A DNA stretch of 34,225 nt, from assembly GCA_002690655.1 (NCBI GenBank), contig NZFL01000028.1:16528-50752 (forward strand). Reading direction: 5' to 3'. Made by a program: the position numbers and the translations under genes. Origin of the DNA: Pedosphaera sp. (lineage in GTDB: Bacteria > Verrucomicrobiota > Verrucomicrobiia > Limisphaerales > AAA164-E04). The notes beneath the pieces were generated by a model. It did no database searches. It saw nothing but the letters and a program-made list of their open reading frames with translations, and was not told the origin of the DNA. This document shows, piece by piece, positions 1 through 8,673 of this stretch (the stretch's first letter is position 1; every line of letters begins with the position of its first letter).

Positions 1-10
1 TTTTGAGGAA

Positions 11-85
11 TGGTGCACGCTGCAGGGTTCGAACCTGCGACAACTGCCGTGTGAAGGCAGTGCTCTACCGCTGAGCTAAGCGTGC
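11..85 (-). tRNA. tRNA-Val (anticodon CAC), CCA encoded
   Basis: Read on the minus strand, the sequence folds into a complete cloverleaf. The 7-bp acceptor stem is GCACGCT with AGCGTGC, the D arm carries AGCTCAGCGGTAGAGC, and the anticodon stem CTGCC/GGCAG closes the loop TTCACAC. The T arm is GCAGG-TTCGAAC-CCTGC, followed by discriminator A and an encoded CCA. The anticodon CAC reads the valine codon GUG. The length is 75 nt including CCA. No other tRNA is adjacent in the window. Confidence 0.96.
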
Positions 86-210
86 TTGAAGCAGAGTTCA
101 AATGTAGAGAACTGGGACCGGATATTGCAAGGTATTCTTTGCGGGGGGTTGAGGGATTTTGAATCGTGTGCCTTTGACACGCGAGGCTTGACTAACTCAG
201 GATGCAAGAT

Positions 211-1446
211 TCAAAAAACGGTAGTATAATATCTTATTTTCTTTTTATTTACCCCTTTAAGCTGCATTTGTTTCAATGAAGTTCCTTCAGGCATCAGCAG
301 GGTTTTAATGGGGTTATCACTGAGGTTCAACAGGATCATCTCCTGAGGTCCGTTAGGCATTTTGAGCCGCGTCATTCGATTGTTGGACAAGTTGAGATGA
401 GTCAGCCGGGTCATGCCGTCAGGCAGGCGCAGATCGTGAAGCCAGTTACCCGAGAGAGTCAGGTGGCGCAAGCGATCCTGACCAGCAGGAAAAACCAAGG
501 TGTAAAAATCATTGTCGGAGAGATTCAGGCTCTCCAGTTGAGGCAAGCTCTGTAGGAAATCGAGATCAATCAATCGATTCGATCGCAGACTCAGGACTTT
601 CAAGCGCGGCATGCTGGATGGCAAAGCGAGCTGCCTCAACCCGTTCCCGTAAAAAGAAAGCCATTCAAGATTCTCAGGTGCATTGATCAAGACGAATTCG
701 GCATTGGTCGCGTTGTCCAACGAAAGAAAATGTTGTTCCAGAGCCCGCATGTCATCGGGCAAAAAGAGCTCACTCAGGTAATTCCCCGAAAGTTCCAACT
801 TCTTCAACGAGGTTAATCCTTCCGGAAAATGCCCTTTGGTCAATTGATTATTCCGAAGATTGAGCACGCTTAAATTCGTGAAACCTGGAGGCAGAACAAA
901 GGTTTGAATTTGATTGTTCTGTAGATTGAGTTCCATCAGTTGATGCATGGATTCAGGAAGCTGCACGTCTGAAAGACGATTCCCCGAAAGGTTCAACACA
1001 CGCACATTCGAGAGTTCAGAGGTCAGATCAATATGATCAATCCGATTGTCCCGCAAACCGAGATGCTGCAAGTCTGGCATACGATGAATGAAGCTGATGT
1101 CTTTCAGCAAATTACTTCCGAGGTTGAGATTCGTCAAAGCCAGGGTGCCTTGCGGCAAATGCAGGTGGGTCAACTGATTGAAGCGCAGGTCCAGACTGGT
1201 CAGGTTCACCGCCTGTTCCAGCCCCTGAGTTGTGGCTAGATTTCTTCCTGACGCATCCAGCACCCTGAGGGAGGCAAGATCAAGGGATGTGAGGCTTCCG
1301 TCCGTTTTATCCAAAGCATGGCGGATTGCCTTTTCGAGTCCGGGATCATTGATCTGCACTACCTCATCAGGACCGGAGGCAATCAATAACGGTCCGGCAA
1401 GGATCAGGCAAAAGCAGAAAAATGACTTCAAGACACTCAGATTCAT
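211..1446 (-). CDS. Secreted leucine-rich-repeat protein
   Basis: This 411-residue protein starts with a typical Sec signal peptide: a short basic N-terminus, a hydrophobic core around residues 8-22, then small residues. Nearly all of the rest is leucine-rich repeats with a period of about 21-23 residues. They follow the pattern LxxLxLxxNxLxxLxLPxGM, and most units place an LP or MP at the end of the variable segment. One repeat around residues 230-260 (near FLSLDNATNAEF) is degenerate. No catalytic or anchoring domain follows the repeats, and the protein ends in a short basic tail. LRR arrays usually bind protein or glycan ligands, so an exported binding or adhesion role is likely, but the ligand cannot be inferred. 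It is transcribed divergently from leuA. A weak minus-strand promoter (TTGGCT, 18 bp, TGTTAT) may lie at about 1463-1492. Confidence 0.85.
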   Translation of the reverse strand: MNLSVLKSFFCFCLILAGPLLIASGPDEVVQINDPGLEKAIRHALDKTDGSLTSLDLASLRVLDASGRNLATTQGLEQAVNLTSLDLRFNQLTHLHLPQGTLALTNLNLGSNLLKDISFIHRMPDLQHLGLRDNRIDHIDLTSELSNVRVLNLSGNRLSDVQLPESMHQLMELNLQNNQIQTFVLPPGFTNLSVLNLRNNQLTKGHFPEGLTSLKKLELSGNYLSELFLPDDMRALEQHFLSLDNATNAEFVLINAPENLEWLSFYGNGLRQLALPSSMPRLKVLSLRSNRLIDLDFLQSLPQLESLNLSDNDFYTLVFPAGQDRLRHLTLSGNWLHDLRLPDGMTRLTHLNLSNNRMTRLKMPNGPQEMILLNLSDNPIKTLLMPEGTSLKQMQLKGVNKKKIRYYTTVF

Positions 1447-1481
1447 CGAAAGAAGATAGAAGATAACAAGCCATCAAGCAT

Positions 1482-1510
1482 GATACAGCCAATTTTCAGA
1501 ATAATATTAT
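1482..1510 (+). promoter_or_regulatory. Candidate promoter of the leu leader transcript
   Basis: TATTAT at 1505-1510 matches five of six bases of the -10 consensus. GATACA lies 17 bp upstream at 1482-1487 and matches only three of six -35 bases. Initiation near 1517 would leave about 30 nt before the leader-peptide start at 1548, which suits an attenuator. The call rests on position and the -10 match only. Confidence 0.3.
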
Positions 1511-1547
1511 TGACATTTAGACCTCAGGGCTTGTAGAAAACCCAACC

Positions 1548-1616
1548 ATGAATTGGACATTGAACCCCCTACTTAGCGGACTGCTGCTCCTTGGCAGCAA
1601 GGCAGTTGGGGTCTGA
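1548..1616 (+). CDS. leuL: Leucine-rich leader peptide of the leuA attenuator
   Basis: This short reading frame runs from ATG 1548 to TGA 1614-1616 and encodes 22 residues. It begins MNWTLNPLL and continues SGLLLLGSKAVGV. Seven of the 22 residues are leucine: codons at 1560, 1569, 1572, 1581, 1584, 1587 and 1590, the last four consecutive. Two valine codons lie near the end. No strong Shine-Dalgarno is visible before the ATG. The peptide has no expected function as a protein. As in proteobacterial leuL, its translation would sense charged tRNA-Leu: a ribosome stalled on the leucine run changes folding of the RNA before the terminator at 1640-1678. The frame ends 113 nt before leuA. Symbol is given by analogy, and the sequence is not a close match to enterobacterial LeuL. 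Confidence 0.75.
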   Translation: MNWTLNPLLSGLLLLGSKAVGV

Positions 1617-1678
1617 TTTGTGAAAATAGAATTTTCCGTAACCCTGCTGCCTCATCAAGGCAGCGGGGTTTTTGTTTT
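1582..1678 (+). promoter_or_regulatory. Transcription attenuator of leuA (pause hairpin, antiterminator, terminator)
   Basis: Three mutually exclusive pairings can be drawn. TGCTGC (1582-1587) pairs with GCAGCA (1594-1599) inside the leader frame. GGCAGCA (1593-1599) pairs perfectly with TGCTGCC (1645-1651), extended past one A-C mismatch by GG (1601-1602) with CC (1642-1643). The same 1640-1651 segment forms the terminator with 1659-1670. Freeing segment 1593-1602 by stalling at the leucine codons would favour the antiterminator and allow leuA transcription. With leucine plentiful, the leader is completed, the first hairpin forms and the terminator follows. The layout matches classical amino-acid attenuators. 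Confidence 0.7.
1640..1678 (+). terminator. Intrinsic terminator inside the leuA leader
   Basis: AACCCTGCTGCC (1640-1651) pairs with GGCAGCGGGGTT (1659-1670) over 12 bp with a single U-G wobble. The loop is TCATCAA, and the run TTTTTGTTTT (1669-1678) follows directly. It stands between the leader peptide and leuA on the same strand and about 50 bp before the leuA start, so it makes sense as a regulated terminator rather than the end of an upstream gene. The upstream gene points the other way. Confidence 0.85.
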
Positions 1679-1729
1679 CCTGCGGCAATTTCTAAGGTTA
1701 AAAGTAAGCAAAGCAAATAAAAAAACGAC

Positions 1730-3301
1730 ATGAAGAATAATCGCATCCTCATCTTTGATACCACCCTACGTGATGGCGAACAGTGCCCCGGAGCTTCCAT
1801 GAATTTACGTGAGAAACTCGAAGTGGCACGTCAGCTGGCACGGCTCAAGGTGGATGTGATCGAGGCCGGATTCCCAGTGATCAGTGACGGCGATTTCACG
1901 GCGGTTCAAAAAATCGCCAAGGAGATCAAAGGCCCTATCATCACTGGGCTCGCCCGATGCGTGAACAAGGACATTGACGCCGCTGGTGAGGCCGTCAAGC
2001 CGGCGGGCAAACGAGGGCGTATTCATGTGTTTCTGGCGACATCCAAGATTCATCGCGACTTCAAACTCGGCAAGGCTGAGGACGAAATCATTCGCCTGGC
2101 AGTCAAAGGCGTTCAGCGAGCAAAGCAGTTTGTCGATGACGTCGAGTTTTCACCTGAAGACGGATCCCGCACAGAGCCTGATTTCCTGGTAAAAGTCTGC
2201 AGGGAAGTCGTTGCAGCAGGCGCCACAACCGTCAACATCCCCGACACCGTCGGCTGGGCAGTGCCCGATGAATTCGGCGAACTGATTAGGCACCTTTACA
2301 ACGAGGTACCCGAGTTCAAATCAGGCAAGGCGATCATCAGTGTCCATTGCCACAATGACCTGGGGCTGGCTGTGGCCAATTCGCTGGCTGCCGTCAGGGC
2401 GGGTGCACGACAGGTTGAGTGCACGGTCAATGGCATTGGTGAACGAGCCGGCAATGCCTCACTGGAGGAACTGGTAATGGCATTGAAAACCAGAGCGGAT
2501 GTTTACAAAGGATTCAAATGCGCTGTCAACACCAAGGAGATCGTGAAGACCTCACGTCTCGTTTCCCGCATGAGCGGCCTGGTCGTTCAGCGCAGCAAGG
2601 CCATCGTAGGGGAAAATGCGTTCGCTCATTCAAGCGGTATCCATCAGGACGGTATCCTGAAAAAACGCGAGACCTATGAGATCGTCGATCCAGAAATGGT
2701 CGGCTGGGGTAAAACCGAATTACCCCTCACCAAACACAGTGGTCGTGCAGCGGTCAATGCGAGGTTGAAACATCTGGGCTTCAAGATGACCGATCAGGAG
2801 GTGCTGACAATCTTTGCACGATTCAAGGAAATCGGCGACAAGAAGAAGTTTGTTTACGATGATGATCTGGCAACTCTGGTCGAAGGCCACATTACTGAAG
2901 TACCCGAGACGTGGTCTCTCGACTATGTCTGCGTTACGACAGGTACACAGGCCATCCCCACAGCAACGGTTCGATTGATCAAAACTGGAAAGAAAAAATC
3001 TGCGAAACCCGAAATCCTGGAAGATGCCGGCATCGGAGATGGGCCAGTCGATGCGGCTCTGAAAGCGGTGGATCGTTTGACGAAAACGCACGGCACCTTG
3101 AAAGACTACAATATTCGTGCTGTTTCTCAGGGTAAGGATGCGTTGGGGGAAGTGATGGTCAAAGTTGACTTCGGAGACGGTGAATTATTAACAGGCAGAG
3201 GTGCGGGCACCGATGTGATTGTGGCCAGTGCCAAGGCGTATTTGAACGCAGTCAACCGATACATGTCGAGTGAGTCAAGGAAAGCCAGGAAAAAAGACTG
3301 A
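1730..3301 (+). CDS. leuA: 2-isopropylmalate synthase
   Basis: It condenses acetyl-CoA with 2-oxoisovalerate, the first committed step of leucine synthesis in the cytoplasm. The 523-residue protein aligns with LeuA over its full length. The HMGL-like TIM barrel opens with DTTLRDGEQ (residues 10-18). The metal site HCHNDLG is near residue 206, and NGIGERAGN near 234-242 is the classical second signature. [12 protein letters not shown] lies in the linker, and the C-terminal LeuA allosteric domain (residues ~380-510) includes KDALGEV. That domain is the usual seat of leucine feedback inhibition. The protein resembles enterobacterial LeuA more than citramalate synthase, and the leucine-rich leader supports the leucine assignment. 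leuB, leuC and leuD are not adjacent. Expression is probably controlled by the attenuator just upstream. A terminator at 3342-3371 ends the unit, so it is likely monocistronic. Confidence 0.93.
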   Translation: MKNNRILIFDTTLRDGEQCPGASMNLREKLEVARQLARLKVDVIEAGFPVISDGDFTAVQKIAKEIKGPIITGLARCVNKDIDAAGEAVKPAGKRGRIHVFLATSKIHRDFKLGKAEDEIIRLAVKGVQRAKQFVDDVEFSPEDGSRTEPDFLVKVCREVVAAGATTVNIPDTVGWAVPDEFGELIRHLYNEVPEFKSGKAIISVHCHNDLGLAVANSLAAVRAGARQVECTVNGIGERAGNASLEELVMALKTRADVYKGFKCAVNTKEIVKTSRLVSRMSGLVVQRSKAIVGENAFAHSSGIHQDGILKKRETYEIVDPEMVGWGKTELPLTKHSGRAAVNARLKHLGFKMTDQEVLTIFARFKEIGDKKKFVYDDDLATLVEGHITEVPETWSLDYVCVTTGTQAIPTATVRLIKTGKKKSAKPEILEDAGIGDGPVDAALKAVDRLTKTHGTLKDYNIRAVSQGKDALGEVMVKVDFGDGELLTGRGAGTDVIVASAKAYLNAVNRYMSSESRKARKKD

Positions 3302-3341
3302 CATACAACAAGGCAGGAACAAACAAGGAATCAAAATCAAG

Positions 3342-3371
3342 GAGGAATCCATCTCGGATGCCTCTTTTTTT
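3342..3371 (+). terminator. Intrinsic terminator downstream of leuA
   Basis: GAGG-A-ATCC (3342-3350) pairs with GGAT-G-CCTC (3356-3364), an 8-bp stem interrupted by one A/G mismatch. The loop is five bases, and seven T residues follow at 3365-3371. It lies 40 bp after the leuA stop and just before the convergent DUF1501 gene. Confidence 0.75.
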
Positions 3372-3376
3372 ATGCC

Positions 3377-4810
3377 TCAGACAATCAGTTCCCGGACCAC
3401 ATTTCCGGCTACATCCGTGAGCCTGAAATCACGCCCAGCATAACGGAACGTGAATTTCTCGTGATCAAAGCCAAGAAGCGCAAGCATGGTTGCATGCAGG
3501 TCATGCACGTGAACCGTGTCCTTGACCGCTTTGAAACCGAATTCATCGGTGGCACCATGAACGTAACCGCCACGCACCCCGCCCCCAGCCATCCACATTG
3601 TAAAACCGTGATTATTGTGATCACGACCGTTAATCTTGCCTGCATTGGCACCGGGCTTCGGCAACTCTACGGTAGGCGTGCGGCCAAACTCCCCCCCCCA
3701 GATCACGAGCGTGTCTTCGAGCATGCCACGTTGTTTGAGATCTTTGAGTAAAGCGGCAATGGGCTGATCGCTTTGCATGGCGAGACGGCCATGATTTTTT
3801 TCAATGTCATCGTGATTGTCCCAGGGTTGCCCTTGACCGTGCCAGATCTGAATGAAACGCACCCCACGCTCGGCGAGACGCCGCGCAATCAGCATCTGAC
3901 GACCCTGAACACCGTCTCCGTACATCTCCCGTATGTATTCGGGTTCTTTCTGGATATCGAAAGCATCGGTAGCATCCAACTGCATTCGGTAGGCAAGTTC
4001 GAAAGATTGAATCCGTGCTTCGAGCTGCGGATCATTGAAACGTTTCTGTGCGTGTTGAAGATTGATCTGCTTGAGAAGGTCCAGCTGACGCCGCTGAGCC
4101 GAAAGCGGGATATCATGATTCTTGATGTGTTCGATCAGCTTTTCAACATGACGATTCTTGGTATCGATGTATGTCCCCTGAAACACACCCGGCAAAAATC
4201 CTGATTGCCAGTTCTGTGATTCCTGAATGGGGTAACCGCCGGGACACATGACCATGAATCCGGGCAAATTTTGATTTTCACTCCCAAGACCATACGTCAC
4301 CCAGGATCCTACACTGGGTCGAACCAATCGCGCATCACCACAGTTCATCAGCATGAGCGAGGGCTCATGGTTGGGGACATCGGCTTTCATGGACCGGATT
4401 ACAGCAATATCATCGATGCATTCCGCAACATGAGGAAACAGTTCACTGACTTCAATGCCACTCTGGCCGTATTTCCTGAACTTCCATGGTGAGGCAAAGG
4501 CGGCGCCGGTTTGCCGTTCCGTCTTGAGATTGCCTGTCGGCAGCATTTTGCCCGCGTATTTGTCGAGCATCGGCTTGGGATCAAATGTATCAACATGCGA
4601 AGGCCCGCCATTCATGAACAGATGAATCACTCGCTTGACTTTGCTGGGAAACTGCGGGTTTTTGGGTGCAAGCGGGATGCTGACATCTGCTGATATTTTG
4701 GATTTGGCAGAAAGGAAACCTGAGGAACCCATCAAGGATTGTAGTCCCACGGCACCGAAACCCATGCCGCATCGTGAAAGAAAATCACGACGATTGGGGG
4801 TATCATCCAT
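3377..4810 (-). CDS. DUF1501 family protein with Tat signal
   Basis: From the ATG at 4810 the protein has 477 residues and begins MDDTPNRRDFLSRCGMG, a twin-arginine export signal. A longer frame opens at 4864, but its first 18 residues precede the Tat motif and look non-coding. The body carries landmarks typical of DUF1501, a sulfatase/phosphatase-fold family: HLFMNGGPSHVDTFDPKP, then SYGL-type and GGYPIQES segments, WGGEFGRTP and GRDHNNHGFTMWMAGGG. The conserved D, H, E and R residues of these motifs fit a metal-dependent alkaline-phosphatase-like active site. In Planctomycetota and Verrucomicrobiota such genes usually sit beside a DUF1549/DUF1553 cytochrome-like partner, and none is present here. 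It lies 121 bp downstream of purH on the same strand. The substrate is unknown. Confidence 0.88.
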   Translation of the reverse strand: MDDTPNRRDFLSRCGMGFGAVGLQSLMGSSGFLSAKSKISADVSIPLAPKNPQFPSKVKRVIHLFMNGGPSHVDTFDPKPMLDKYAGKMLPTGNLKTERQTGAAFASPWKFRKYGQSGIEVSELFPHVAECIDDIAVIRSMKADVPNHEPSLMLMNCGDARLVRPSVGSWVTYGLGSENQNLPGFMVMCPGGYPIQESQNWQSGFLPGVFQGTYIDTKNRHVEKLIEHIKNHDIPLSAQRRQLDLLKQINLQHAQKRFNDPQLEARIQSFELAYRMQLDATDAFDIQKEPEYIREMYGDGVQGRQMLIARRLAERGVRFIQIWHGQGQPWDNHDDIEKNHGRLAMQSDQPIAALLKDLKQRGMLEDTLVIWGGEFGRTPTVELPKPGANAGKINGRDHNNHGFTMWMAGGGVRGGYVHGATDEFGFKAVKDTVHVHDLHATMLALLGFDHEKFTFRYAGRDFRLTDVAGNVVRELIV

Positions 4811-4931
4811 ATCAGGTTTGCGACTCACGAGCTCATTATATAGCAAAGAACACGCTGGCGCCAACAGGATCTTGATGATTACCCGAAATGCAAACGAAAT
4901 GAACTACCTTGAGAAGCCTTTCCAACTGAGA

Positions 4932-6500
4932 TCAGTGACGAAAATGTCTGTTTCCAGTAAAGACCATGGCAACACCTCGCTCGTTGGCTGCAGCAATGAC
5001 TTCCTCATCACGCATGGAGCCACCGGGTTGGATGGCGGCAGTGGCACCTGCCTCGGCTGCGGCGATGAGTCCATCCGCAAACGGGAAGAATGCGTCACTG
5101 CAGACGACACTCCCTTTCAGGGAAAGATCCGCTTCACCAGCCTTCCAAACGGCGATGCGGCTGGAATCCACGCGGCTCATCTGACCTGCCCCCACTCCAA
5201 GGGTACGATCCTTGCCAGTGTAGACAATAGCATTGGATTTGAGATGCTTGACCACCCGCCAGCCAAACAACATGGCTTTGAGTTCATCATCACTTGGACT
5301 ACGCTGAGTGACTACTTTCAAATCCCCCTCGCTTACCATTTTCTGATCAAAAGCCTGAGCAAGATATGAATCGGCTCCCACGGCCCGGACCTGCCACCCT
5401 GAACCGATCTGAGTTTGACGTGCCTTGATCAGCCGCAGGTTTTTCTTTTTCTGTAGAATTGCCAACGCATCAGGCTGAAAATCGGGAGCCACGATGACCT
5501 CACTGAAAATACTCGCGATCGCCTCTGCACAAGGGGCATCTATTGCCACATTGGATGCAATAATACCCCCGAAAGGGGCCTGTCGATCCGTTGCAAAGGC
5601 CTTTTCCCATGCATCGGCCAGCTGCTCGCTCTGCCCCACACCACAGGGATTTGTGTGCTTCAGTATGGCCAGAGTGGGCAATAGCCCCTCAAACTCACTG
5701 ATCAGGCTCTGAGCTGAGGTGAGATCCAGAATATTGTTGTAAGACAAAGCCTTGCCATGCAGCTGCTGAAAATACTCGTTAAACCGGCCATAGAGTGCCG
5801 CTGCTTGATGAGGGTTCTCTCCATAACGCAGATCCTGGACTTTCGCTGCCTGAACATGGATGGTTCTCGGGGCTGGACTGGCTTTTCCAACTTCAGAGGC
5901 TAATTTATCAAATTCGAGCGAAAGGTGATTGGCAATCGTCGCATCATAGGCGGCAGTCCGAGCATACACCTTTGCAGCCAGCGCGCGTCTCAGCTCAAGT
6001 GTGGTGCCACCTTCCTCGCTGATTTGATCACCAACCTGCCCGTAATCTGCCGGATCAACAATAACGGTGACGCTTTGATGATTCTTGGCGGCACTGCGCA
6101 ACATGGAAGGACCGCCAATATCGATATTTTCAATGGCCTCCTCAAGGCTGACGTCAGGCTTGGCAATCGTGGCTTCGAATGGATAAAGGTTGACCACTAC
6201 GAGATCAATGGCCTCGATACCATGCTCCTGAACCGTTTTGCAGTGGGCTGCGTTTTCACGCAGATATAAAAGGCCTCCATGCACCTTGGGGTGAAGCGTC
6301 TTCACTCGACCGTCGAGCATCTCTGGAAAACCAGTGTAATCGCTCAAGTCGCTTACCTCCAGACCGGCATCCCGAATCGCCCTGGCGGTGCCACCAGTAG
6401 AGATTAATGCCACCCCGGATTCGGAGAGTTTTTTGGCGAAAGGCACGAGACCTGATTTGTCAGATACGGATATAAGAGCACGTTGAATCTTCTGCGTCAT
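4932..6500 (-). CDS. purH: Bifunctional AICAR formyltransferase / IMP cyclohydrolase
   Basis: It catalyses the last two steps of de novo purine synthesis: formyl transfer from 10-formyl-THF to AICAR, then ring closure to IMP. The 522 residues are the usual length. The N-terminal MGS-like cyclohydrolase domain (about 1-195) shows [20 protein letters not shown] and [16 protein letters not shown]. The transformylase domain (about 200-522) shows [45 protein letters not shown] and [13 protein letters not shown], all standard PurH motifs. No truncation is apparent. The start at 6500 precedes [15 protein letters not shown] directly. It diverges from the moxR operon across an 87-bp gap that must hold promoters in both directions. 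Confidence 0.96.
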   Translation of the reverse strand: MTQKIQRALISVSDKSGLVPFAKKLSESGVALISTGGTARAIRDAGLEVSDLSDYTGFPEMLDGRVKTLHPKVHGGLLYLRENAAHCKTVQEHGIEAIDLVVVNLYPFEATIAKPDVSLEEAIENIDIGGPSMLRSAAKNHQSVTVIVDPADYGQVGDQISEEGGTTLELRRALAAKVYARTAAYDATIANHLSLEFDKLASEVGKASPAPRTIHVQAAKVQDLRYGENPHQAAALYGRFNEYFQQLHGKALSYNNILDLTSAQSLISEFEGLLPTLAILKHTNPCGVGQSEQLADAWEKAFATDRQAPFGGIIASNVAIDAPCAEAIASIFSEVIVAPDFQPDALAILQKKKNLRLIKARQTQIGSGWQVRAVGADSYLAQAFDQKMVSEGDLKVVTQRSPSDDELKAMLFGWRVVKHLKSNAIVYTGKDRTLGVGAGQMSRVDSSRIAVWKAGEADLSLKGSVVCSDAFFPFADGLIAAAEAGATAAIQPGGSMRDEEVIAAANERGVAMVFTGNRHFRH

Positions 6501-6587
6501 TGCTGTGAAATCAAACAGGACAAATCATCATATCGTCAACCGCCAAAATTACGGGATTGACCTGAGCCCCAACCTCATCTTCATTAC

Positions 6588-7646
6588 ATGGCATATTTCA
6601 TGAGCACAGATCCAAAAAAACAGCAGTCAAATCCTGATCAAGTAGCCAAGCCCAGCCAGGGCGATCTGGATGCCATCAACCATTTGCGGGATCTGTACCA
6701 ACAGATGCGCGATGAACTCGGCAAGGTGATTATCGGCCAACAGGACGTCGTTGAACGACTTCTCATCTGCATCCTCGCCAGAGGGCATGGATTATTGATG
6801 GGAGTGCCAGGACTGGCTAAAACAACTATTATCAATGCGTTATCTCAAGTCATGGCACTGGATTTCAGCAGGATCCAGTTCACCCCTGACTTGATGCCGA
6901 GCGATATCACCGGGACCGATATTCTTCAGGAAACCGATCAACCAGGGAAGCGGGCGTTCGTATTTTCCAAGGGCCCAATCTTCGCAAACATCATCCTCGC
7001 GGACGAAATTAACCGCACTCCCCCCAAAACCCAATCCGCCTTGCTTGAGGCGATGCAGGAGCATCGAGTCACGGCGGCGGGACGCAATTTTGTCCTTCCT
7101 TCACCTTTTTTCGTTCTGGCAACTCAAAACCCCATCGAACAGGAAGGAACATACCCTCTGCCCGAAGCGCAACTGGATCGATTCATGTTTTTCATCAATG
7201 TGGACTATCCCTCGGCGGTGGAGGAAAACAGAATTGCACGGGAGACCACGGGTAAAGCAGCTCCTACTCTGAACAAACTGATCAGCGGCGAAGAAGTTCT
7301 TAAATTCCAGGAAATCGTGCAACGCGTGCCGGTGCCGGATCATATCTACGAAACAGCAGTGGATATCGTACGTCAGACACGGCCAAATTCCGAGGAAGCC
7401 CCCAGCTTCGTGAAGCAATGGGTCACTTGGGGAGCAGGCCCCCGCGCAATCCAGTATCTGATCCGTGGAGCCAAAGCCCGCGCTGTGCTGCAGGGCAGCT
7501 ATATGGCTAGACTGGAAGATCTTGAAGCGGTAGCCCAACCCGTACTGGCTCACCGTATCCTGACGAATTTTCAGGCACAAGCCGAAGGAGTAACCAGCCG
7601 CAGTGTGATTGAGCAGCTGGTCAAAGCTCAGCGTGAAAAAGCCTGA
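6588..7646 (+). CDS. MoxR-family AAA+ ATPase
   Basis: The 352-residue protein has the MoxR AAA+ core. Walker A is GVPGLAKTT (residues ~72-80). Walker B with its conserved continuation is IILADEINRTPPKTQSALLEAMQE (split here only by function, residues ~134-157). Sensor 1 is ATQNPIEQEGTYPLPEAQLDRF, a hallmark of the family, and a C-terminal lid domain follows. MoxR ATPases act as chaperones that mature or activate VWA-domain proteins, which fits the DUF58 and VWA genes that follow. The start could equally be the ATG at 6600, which gives a more ordinary N-terminus (MSTDPKKQQ). Neither has a clear ribosome-binding site. It is the first gene of the long plus-strand operon. Confidence 0.93.
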   Translation: MAYFMSTDPKKQQSNPDQVAKPSQGDLDAINHLRDLYQQMRDELGKVIIGQQDVVERLLICILARGHGLLMGVPGLAKTTIINALSQVMALDFSRIQFTPDLMPSDITGTDILQETDQPGKRAFVFSKGPIFANIILADEINRTPPKTQSALLEAMQEHRVTAAGRNFVLPSPFFVLATQNPIEQEGTYPLPEAQLDRFMFFINVDYPSAVEENRIARETTGKAAPTLNKLISGEEVLKFQEIVQRVPVPDHIYETAVDIVRQTRPNSEEAPSFVKQWVTWGAGPRAIQYLIRGAKARAVLQGSYMARLEDLEAVAQPVLAHRILTNFQAQAEGVTSRSVIEQLVKAQREKA

Positions 7647-7714
7647 TCCATGAAAAAAAGGTGGCACCGGTTGAATAACAATCGGTAACGAGGATTCGAA
7701 ACAGAAAAGTATTC

Positions 7715-8629
7715 ATGGCAGAAAACACAGAAAAAGACATTGAGTTGATCGACCCCAAGGTGGTGGCTCAACTTGCAGCACAACCTCTGGTCGCTCGATT
7801 TGCCATGGAAGGTTCTGTTTCTGGCATGCACCGCAGCCCGCATCGAGGTTCGAGCGTCGAGTTTGCAGAATACCGCCAGTATGTCCCGGGCGACGATCTC
7901 CGACGGCTTGACTGGCGTGTGCTGGGACGAACGGATCGCTACTACCTGAAGGAATTTGAAGCCGAAACCAACCTTCGATGCTATTTTGTGCTGGATTGCA
8001 GTGGTTCAATGAACTTCAAAAGCGGGGAGACCAGCAAGCTCGATTATGCGATCAAAATGATTGCCCACCTGGCTTACCAGATCATAAGGCAGGGTGATGC
8101 AGCAGGCTTGGTCACCGTGGGCCCAAAGATCATCACTGAGCTACCCCCCAAACGCACGCCTTCACATCTCCAGCTGATGATGAATTTACTCAAGGAGGTC
8201 AAAGGCAAAGGTGAGACCGGATTGCCTGAGACACTTCACGAACTTGCAGAAAAAGCCAAAAGAAGAGCATTGGTGATCATTTTCTCTGATTGTTTTACAG
8301 ATATCGAACCCTTGATGAGTGGACTTCAGCACTTGAGATTTCAGAAACATGATGTCGCCCTCTTCCACATGCTCGATCGCCAGGAGATAGATTTTGATTT
8401 TGACCGCCCCATTCGTTTCGCAGATCTGGAGAGTAGCTTCAGCATGGTCACCGAGCCGGCAATGGTGCGTGATGCTTATCTCGATCAGTTCAGGCAATTC
8501 CAGTCGACTCTTCAAAAAGGCTGCCACGAATGCAATAGTGATTATCGCGAAGTCATGACCACACAACCCTTTGACAAAGTATTGGCGGATTTCCTGATTG
8601 ATCGCGCCAAGGCAATGGCCTTTCGATAA
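7715..8629 (+). CDS. DUF58 domain protein with VWA-like fold
   Basis: This 304-residue protein has the DUF58 signature YVPGDDLRRLDWR at residues 57-69, preceded by SSVEFAEYRQ. A VWA-type segment follows: CYFVLDCSGSMNF carries the DxSxS metal-ion motif at residues 94-98. No membrane segment is evident, so this is the shorter soluble form of the family. Immediately after moxR it forms the standard MoxR-DUF58 pair, where the ATPase is thought to act on the VWA partner. The gap from moxR is 68 bp, and 44 bp separate it from the next gene. The end product of the system in this lineage is not known. Confidence 0.9.
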   Translation: MAENTEKDIELIDPKVVAQLAAQPLVARFAMEGSVSGMHRSPHRGSSVEFAEYRQYVPGDDLRRLDWRVLGRTDRYYLKEFEAETNLRCYFVLDCSGSMNFKSGETSKLDYAIKMIAHLAYQIIRQGDAAGLVTVGPKIITELPPKRTPSHLQLMMNLLKEVKGKGETGLPETLHELAEKAKRRALVIIFSDCFTDIEPLMSGLQHLRFQKHDVALFHMLDRQEIDFDFDRPIRFADLESSFSMVTEPAMVRDAYLDQFRQFQSTLQKGCHECNSDYREVMTTQPFDKVLADFLIDRAKAMAFR

Positions 8630-8673
8630 ATGGACACAGCTTGTCAACATAGAGAACAGTCTATCCTGAAAGC

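Noticed and set aside
165-181. Small inverted repeat CGTGT/ACACG downstream of the LRR gene as a terminator
   Set aside because: Only 5 bp and no T run in the transcribed direction.
1510-1537. TTGACA at 1510-1515 with TGTAGA at 1532-1537 as the leu leader promoter
   Set aside because: The -35 match is perfect, but the -10 is poor and transcription would begin only a few bases before the leader ATG at 1548. The TATTAT candidate upstream fits the leader better.
1573-1800. Minus-strand 75-codon frame over the leu leader
   Set aside because: It overlaps the attenuator and the start of leuA on the opposite strand, shows no recognisable domain, and is best read as a shadow frame.
1730-3301. Citramalate synthase or homocitrate synthase instead of LeuA
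   Set aside because: The sequence matches enterobacterial LeuA throughout, the C-terminal LeuA regulatory domain is present, and the leader is leucine-rich rather than isoleucine-rich.
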